NCBI GenBank assembly: GCA_964250765.1
Contig: CAXUHF010000014.1
Coordinates: 1 to 64,000 of the forward strand
Direction of reading: 5' to 3'
Length of the DNA: 64,000 nucleotides
From: JBBQVS01 sp964250765
GTDB lineage: Bacteria; Chloroflexota; Ktedonobacteria; Ktedonobacterales; Ktedonobacteraceae
The notes beneath the pieces are model-generated. The model did no database searches and was not told the origin of the DNA. It saw only the letters and a list, made by a program, of their open reading frames with translations. The position numbers were made by a program, and so were the translations under genes. Shown in pieces: positions 59,993 to 64,000 of the stretch. How positions within the stretch are numbered: the stretch's first letter is position 1; each line of letters opens with the position of its first letter.

Positions 59993-60463
59993 GTGCAACC
60001 TGCTATTGATACACATACATCACTACCACAGAGCGAACAAGCACCACCAGCAAAGCCGCGTAAAAGGCGTATACCATTGAGCTTTTTACTTGCAGGTATC
60101 GCTATTCTAAGTGCTATCGTGTATCTCGTTTTCATTAATACGCAGGCAACTGCTGCTTATGATATGACTGTAACCGAGTTACACAATTGTATGACTTGTA
60201 CGTCGCAAACCGTGCGTGTTACAGGCACTGTACAAGCGGGTTCAGTTGTACGTGATGACGTTCATGAGCGTATCTCGTTCATCATTAATGATGGCAAGGC
60301 AGCTTTACCTGTAACATATAGTGGTGTAGTGCCTGATATTTTTCGCGTAGGTATCCAGGTTGTAGTTGAGGGAAAGTATACTGGACAAGGAGCGTTCCAG
60401 GCACTGACACTGCTTACAAAATGTCCATCGAAATTTCAGTCGGCGACACCATCAGCGAAATAA
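59993..60463 (+). CDS. ccmE: Cytochrome c maturation heme chaperone CcmE, Cys variant
   Basis: A 156-residue membrane-anchored heme chaperone. One helix (about 28-48) precedes the OB-fold domain, with VRVTGTVQAGSV, ISFIINDGKAALPVTYSG, PDIF and VVVEGKY. In most CcmE a His in HxxxY binds heme covalently, and a known minority have CxxxY. Here the place reads KCPSKF, so Cys144 with Phe148 instead of the Tyr. It starts with GTG at 59993 after gagaggtt, 15 bp after the CopD-like gene. Confidence 0.9.
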   Translation: MQPAIDTHTSLPQSEQAPPAKPRKRRIPLSFLLAGIAILSAIVYLVFINTQATAAYDMTVTELHNCMTCTSQTVRVTGTVQAGSVVRDDVHERISFIINDGKAALPVTYSGVVPDIFRVGIQVVVEGKYTGQGAFQALTLLTKCPSKFQSATPSAK

Positions 60464-60480
60464 CTAAGGAATAATGCATC

Positions 60481-62493
60481 GTGTATTTTTCAGATATTGG
60501 CACCATTGCGCTTATCCTGGCACTAGGTTTTTCTGTGCTTGCCATGATTGTTGCGGTTGTAGGAGCGGTGCATCGCACACCCGTATCATCGTTAGCTTTA
60601 GTTCTGAGCGCGAAACGTAGTGTACTCGCGGTAGCGTTTTTTCTACTACTGGCCTCGTATGCATTGGTTGAGTCGTTCCTGACGCATGATTTCGGGCTGC
60701 GTTACGTTTCCGATCACTCTAGCTTGTCGATGCCGTGGTACTACACTATCTCGGCCTTCTATGGTGGGCAAGAGGGATCACTACTCTACTGGGGTCTAAT
60801 GCTGGCTGTCTTCTCTGCAATCTTTATCTTCACATCCCGGCGCGCGCCAGCAGCACTTGTGCCCTATGTCATCGTGACGCTGATGGCTATTGAGACCTTT
60901 TTACTCATTGTGTTAACATCCGTATCGAACCCTTTTGTACGGCTCCCTGGTGCTGCTCCTGCTGACGGTGCTGGCCTTAATCCACTTTTGATGGACCCAG
61001 GAATGCTTATTCATCCACCGATGCTACTGATGGGCTACATGAGCTTCGCGCTTCCTTTTGCCTTCGCGGTTGCCGCTCTTGTTACTGGCAAGTTGGATAG
61101 TGCATGGCTGCGTTCAATTCGTCGCTGGACTCTGGCGGCGTGGTCTATTCAAACGGCAGGTCTCGTTCTTGGGGCGTGGTGGGCTTATCATGTTTTAGGT
61201 TGGGGCGGCTATTGGGGTTGGGACCCTGTAGAGAACGCTGCATTACTGCCGTGGTTGACCGCGACAGCGTTTTTGCATTCAACAATGGTGCAGGAGCGGC
61301 GCGGTATGCTCAAGGTCTGGAACCTGTTCCTGGTCATTGCTTCATTTGCGCTCTCAATCTTTGGTACCTTCGAGGTGCGCAGTGGCATCATCAGTTCTGT
61401 GCATTCGTTCGCGTATTCTGATATCGGCTCGTACTTTCTTGTGTTTCTCGTTCTTATTATCGCCGTCTCAACTGGTCTCTTTTTGTATCGTCTGCCAAGG
61501 CTGAAACCGGAGCAAGAGTTCGACTCGGTAGTCTCACGCGAGGGCGTCTTTCTGCTCAACAACCTGTTGCTCATTGGTATTACTTTTGCGACTTTATGGG
61601 GAACAATCTTTCCGCTTATCTCAGTCGCATTACGCAAACAGGCGATGACGGTAGGACCGCCCTTCTACGAGAACGTCAATGGACCACTTTTCGCCCTCTT
61701 GATACTGGCTATGGGTGTTGGTCCTTTACTTGCATGGAGACGAACTGCCTTACGTTCGCTATGGCGAAATCTGAGTGTACCTGCTGTGCTTGCCGCGCTA
61801 TGTGCCGTCATTCTACCTCTAGTTGGTGTAACCGACGTACTTGCGAATATTGGCTTCTCGGTCTGCACGTTTACGGCTGGTGCTATTCTTTACGAGTTGT
61901 GGCGTGGCATGTTGGTACGTCACGCGCATGGCGAGCCGTACCCAGTCGCGCTTTACATGCTGTTTCGGCGTTATCGACAACGCTATGGTGGGTACATTGT
62001 CCATCTTGGCTTGGTCTTGCTCGCCGTTGGCGTGATTGGTTCACACTTTTTTCAGCAACAAAAAGATGTTGTACTTAAAGCTGGGCAAGAGGTGTCCTTT
62101 GCGGGCAATCGTCTTGTCTACTTTGGCAACCTTGATGACAAGCAGTCTGATAAAGAGATCATCACCTCACAACTGCAAATTTGGCGTGATGGTCATTTAC
62201 AGCAGTACATTTATCCAGGGCGCACCTTCTATCGTAGTTTCCAGGATCAGCCAGCAAGCCAGATATCAATTACCTCGATTGGCTTGAACGACTTCTATGT
62301 GGTGCTAGAAAACTTCAGTGGACCTGGCGAGGCAACCATTCATATCTATCTCAATCCGCTTACCTCGCTTGTTTGGTATGGTGGACTGCTTATGCTTATA
62401 GGCGGTATTATCTGCTGGTGGCCCGAACGTCGTAAAGTTCTAGTAACACAGCGTGCGACTCAGCCAACTTCCGCAAAGGAGGTGCTGGCATGA
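60481..62493 (+). CDS. ccmF: Heme lyase CcmF
   Basis: A 670-residue, roughly 15-helix component of the system-I heme lyase, which attaches heme to apocytochrome c. The WWD-type loop is GWGGYWGWDPVENAALLPWL (about 240-260). Other marks are FYGGQEGSLLYW, HPPMLLMGYMSFALPFA and GTFEVRSGIISSVHSFA, all with conserved heme-associated His or Pro. Length is as usual. It starts with GTG at 60481. It overlaps ccmH by four bases (ATGA). Confidence 0.95.
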   Translation: MYFSDIGTIALILALGFSVLAMIVAVVGAVHRTPVSSLALVLSAKRSVLAVAFFLLLASYALVESFLTHDFGLRYVSDHSSLSMPWYYTISAFYGGQEGSLLYWGLMLAVFSAIFIFTSRRAPAALVPYVIVTLMAIETFLLIVLTSVSNPFVRLPGAAPADGAGLNPLLMDPGMLIHPPMLLMGYMSFALPFAFAVAALVTGKLDSAWLRSIRRWTLAAWSIQTAGLVLGAWWAYHVLGWGGYWGWDPVENAALLPWLTATAFLHSTMVQERRGMLKVWNLFLVIASFALSIFGTFEVRSGIISSVHSFAYSDIGSYFLVFLVLIIAVSTGLFLYRLPRLKPEQEFDSVVSREGVFLLNNLLLIGITFATLWGTIFPLISVALRKQAMTVGPPFYENVNGPLFALLILAMGVGPLLAWRRTALRSLWRNLSVPAVLAALCAVILPLVGVTDVLANIGFSVCTFTAGAILYELWRGMLVRHAHGEPYPVALYMLFRRYRQRYGGYIVHLGLVLLAVGVIGSHFFQQQKDVVLKAGQEVSFAGNRLVYFGNLDDKQSDKEIITSQLQIWRDGHLQQYIYPGRTFYRSFQDQPASQISITSIGLNDFYVVLENFSGPGEATIHIYLNPLTSLVWYGGLLMLIGGIICWWPERRKVLVTQRATQPTSAKEVLA

Positions 62494-63167
62494 AGCACAA
62501 AGAATCCCTGTACGGGTCTGCTTTAGCACACCCTATCGTCTCGAATGTGCGAAGAGGGTGTGCTAAAGCAGACCCGTACAGGACTTCGCTGTTTATCCTC
62601 ATCAGCGTGGTTCTCTTGGTTGCGGCTCTCTGGTCGTATATGTCTTTTACGGCCTCGACACATCAGACACTTGACCAACATGTACAAAAACTAGGGGCGC
62701 AGTTAAAATGTCCCGTGTGTCAGGGCGAATCTGTAGCGGACTCGTCGTCGGATCGGGCGCAAGAGATACGGGCAATTATTCGGCAGCAAATACAGGCGGG
62801 TCAGTCGGACCAGCAGATCATTCAGTACTTTAGTGATCGCTATGGCACGCAGATAGTGTGGTCGCCACCGTGGTGGGGCTTCTCGCTACTTGCATGGCTT
62901 GTTCCTGTAGCCTTGTTACTTGGCGGTCTCGTTCTCATCTTTTTTACGCTGCGTGATTGGCGTATGCCTGTTGTCAGCATCGCCGCAAACACAGTAGAGC
63001 AGGGATATAGTACAACGGGTATGATGCATGAGGAAGACGCGGAACTTGCTACTATCGACGAGACTGAGCTAGCGCAGTACCGTGTGCAACTTGAACATGA
63101 GCTTGCCACTGAAGATGCCCTCTTCGAGCGACCTGTACGTAAGAGCGGACAGACGGAGGCATACTAA
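62490..63167 (+). CDS. ccmH: CcmH (thiol-reductase subunit) with palindromic element near its N-terminus
   Basis: A 225-residue CcmH/CycL protein that handles the apocytochrome thiols with CcmF. The active site is LKCPVCQGESVADSSSDRA (about 71-89). Helices are at about 33-50 and 128-150. Between the ATG and the first helix sits a complete family C palindrome (62507-62582), read in frame as LYGSALAHP and GCAKADPYR with a short spacer, about residues 6-31. It has no counterpart in CcmH that I know. The start codon overlaps the ccmF stop (ATGA) and the reading frame continues into the real protein, so the insertion is tolerated. Confidence 0.92.
   Translation: MKHKESLYGSALAHPIVSNVRRGCAKADPYRTSLFILISVVLLVAALWSYMSFTASTHQTLDQHVQKLGAQLKCPVCQGESVADSSSDRAQEIRAIIRQQIQAGQSDQQIIQYFSDRYGTQIVWSPPWWGFSLLAWLVPVALLLGGLVLIFFTLRDWRMPVVSIAANTVEQGYSTTGMMHEEDAELATIDETELAQYRVQLEHELATEDALFERPVRKSGQTEAY
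62507..62582. repeat. Family C element inserted in frame in ccmH
   Basis: Perfect 28-bp arms (62507-62534, 62555-62582) with a 20-nt loop, core cctgtacgggtctgctttag. Four of the six frames of the arm pair are free of stops, which makes in-frame insertion likely to be survivable. Confidence 0.9.
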
Positions 63168-63586
63168 TGGTACTTTCTATTCTACTTGCACTAGCATTAG
63201 GTATTGTCGCACTTACTTTCGTACTTACTCCACTCTTACGTTACGCACCGATGAAGGCTATGGGCCAGGCTATACCGATAAGTGAAGATACTGTGCCTGT
63301 GACACGTACTGCCATGACCGAGCGCGAACAATCGGCAAGAAGCGCGTTACAGGAAATCGAGTTAGACTATCAACTTGGCAATATTTCGGAAGAGGACTAC
63401 AATACGTTACGTGAACGCTATATGCGCCGCGCTCTGATTGCGCTAAAATCGCGTCACGACAACGGACAAGACATTGCTACCGAAGAGACTGTAGATACAA
63501 CATATGACCACGACAAAGAACTTGACGATCTCATCGAGGAGCAATTGCGCACGCTAAAGGAACAAGGGACTGATGCAACGGATTAA
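63167..63586 (+). CDS. CcmI-like cytochrome c biogenesis protein (short)
   Basis: A 139-residue protein with one N-terminal helix (about 2-26), then a cytoplasmic-looking charged part with REQSARSALQEIELDYQLGNISEEDYNTLRERYMRRAL. The ALQEIELDYxxGxISEEDY pattern is typical of the CcmI N-terminal domain, but the TPR domain of full-length CcmI is absent. The ATG shares one base with the ccmH stop (TAATG). Its own end overlaps the next gene by 14 bases. Confidence 0.8.
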   Translation: MVLSILLALALGIVALTFVLTPLLRYAPMKAMGQAIPISEDTVPVTRTAMTEREQSARSALQEIELDYQLGNISEEDYNTLRERYMRRALIALKSRHDNGQDIATEETVDTTYDHDKELDDLIEEQLRTLKEQGTDATD

Positions 63587-64000
63587 ACAGGGATATACGA
63601 AAATTGAATATACGAACGTCTATAGGGGCCTTAATTCATTACGCCCTCACCTTCATACACAAATTCAGACGATTTTTGCTAACGTTTCTATGTCCTCTGC
63701 AAAATGTATATGGGGACGAGGGCGTAATGAATTAAGGCCCCTACTGATTCTCTGCGTCCTTGCATCGTTCCTCTTTTTTCCGCTATCCGCTTCGGCCCAC
63801 GCATCCACTAGCTCTGGACATATTACAGGTCAACTTCTCGATGGTACAAAGAATAATACGCCGTTGGCGGGTCAGCAGGTCACGCTACAAGAGGCGCAAG
63901 GGGCTAATGCAAAAGATGTGTCAACTGTGACGACTGACGCGCACGGGGGCTATAGTTTCGCTAATCTCGCAACAGATAAGACGATCAATTACGCGGTCTA
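63573..64000 (+). CDS. Secreted protein with carboxypeptidase-regulatory-like fold, 3' truncated
   Basis: An open frame runs from the ATG at 63573 to the window end (142 codons visible). Residues about 17-57 come from a family B-variant palindrome (63623-63743), read as RGLNSLRP and GRNELRPL with a spacer. Then follow a signal-peptide core (LLILCVLASFLFFPLSASAHAS, about 57-78) and a mature part with GHITGQLLDGTKNNTPLAGQQVTL and TTDAHGGYSFANL, like carboxypeptidase regulatory-like or other beta-sandwich repeats. The element thus sits between the start codon and the hydrophobic core, giving an unusually long N-region. The function is unknown; the location suggests a link with cytochrome c maturation or copper/redox proteins. 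Confidence 0.75.
   Translation, partial: MQRIKQGYTKIEYTNVYRGLNSLRPHLHTQIQTIFANVSMSSAKCIWGRGRNELRPLLILCVLASFLFFPLSASAHASTSSGHITGQLLDGTKNNTPLAGQQVTLQEAQGANAKDVSTVTTDAHGGYSFANLATDKTINYAV
63623..63743. repeat. Family B-variant element inserted in frame before a signal peptide
   Basis: Perfect 26-bp arms (63623-63648, 63718-63743) with a 69-nt loop; core taggggccttaattcattac. It differs from the main family B sequence at several positions in both arms. Confidence 0.87.

Overview
The window reads as chromosomal DNA of a Chloroflexota bacterium, most probably a Ktedonobacteria-like lineage. This is inference from content: Gram-positive-style lipoproteins, an aa3/caa3-type oxidase cluster with a cytochrome c-fused subunit II, a system-I cytochrome c maturation cluster, many GTG starts, zinc-ribbon Ser/Thr kinases and phosphatases, and a very dense population of intergenic palindromes. 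No rRNA, tRNA, CRISPR array or transposase gene was seen. Four runs of ten N interrupt the sequence (10903, 31886, 40235, 48054), each inside or beside an inverted repeat.

Layout. 81-5536: a FemAB-like transferase, an ion channel, a SRAP/HMCES protein, BioY and a radical SAM/PDZ protein. 5980-11956: three APC amino-acid permeases and an acetamidase/formamidase. 11991-14615 (minus): MBL hydrolase, UDP-glucose dehydrogenase and AcpS, translationally coupled. 15158-23885: a phospho-signalling island (PP2C, zinc-ribbon/TPR Ser/Thr kinase, a second zinc-ribbon PP2C, VWA protein, FHA protein). 24068-28050: the conserved rpmH-rnpA-yidD-yidC-jag block followed by a PfkB kinase. 28075-33800 (minus): a small membrane protein, a marR-emrB-emrA-like efflux operon and a PAS/GAF histidine kinase. 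34030-40020: ComB, rhodanese, beta-carbonic anhydrase, a peptide-binding lipoprotein and an MFS transporter. 40352-47382: heme A synthase, CtaG, an inserted MNT/HepT toxin-antitoxin pair, and the oxidase structural genes ctaC, ctaD, a subunit IV-like gene and ctaE. 47604-54939: a histidine kinase fused to a PhoB-like regulator, a membrane-bound receiver, a PfpI protein, two tandem zinc alcohol dehydrogenases and a small His/Lys-tailed protein. 55079-58445 (minus): a sugar ABC importer without its ATPase. 58758-64000: cytochrome c maturation (TlpA/CcmG-like, CopD-like, CcmE, CcmF, CcmH, CcmI-like) and a secreted protein cut by the window end.

Working together, the ctaA/ctaG/ctaCDFE genes build a heme-copper oxidase whose covalently bound heme c (fused to CtaC) would be installed by the Ccm system at the right end. 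A two-block motif with identical spacing lies upstream of both ctaC (43101-43145) and the ccm run (58651-58695), which may link their expression.

The most unusual layer is a set of short palindromic elements in at least four sequence families. Copies lie between genes, but others are inside coding sequence with the frame kept open: near the N-terminus of CcmH, near the N-terminus of the secreted protein at the right end, in the disordered linker of the second PP2C, and forming the C-terminal tail of the CopD-like protein. Others supply the stop codon of the preceding gene. This resembles Rickettsia palindromic elements. Separately, many gene ends carry long, nearly perfect hairpins that overlap the stop codon, sometimes encoding the last residues of both convergent genes.
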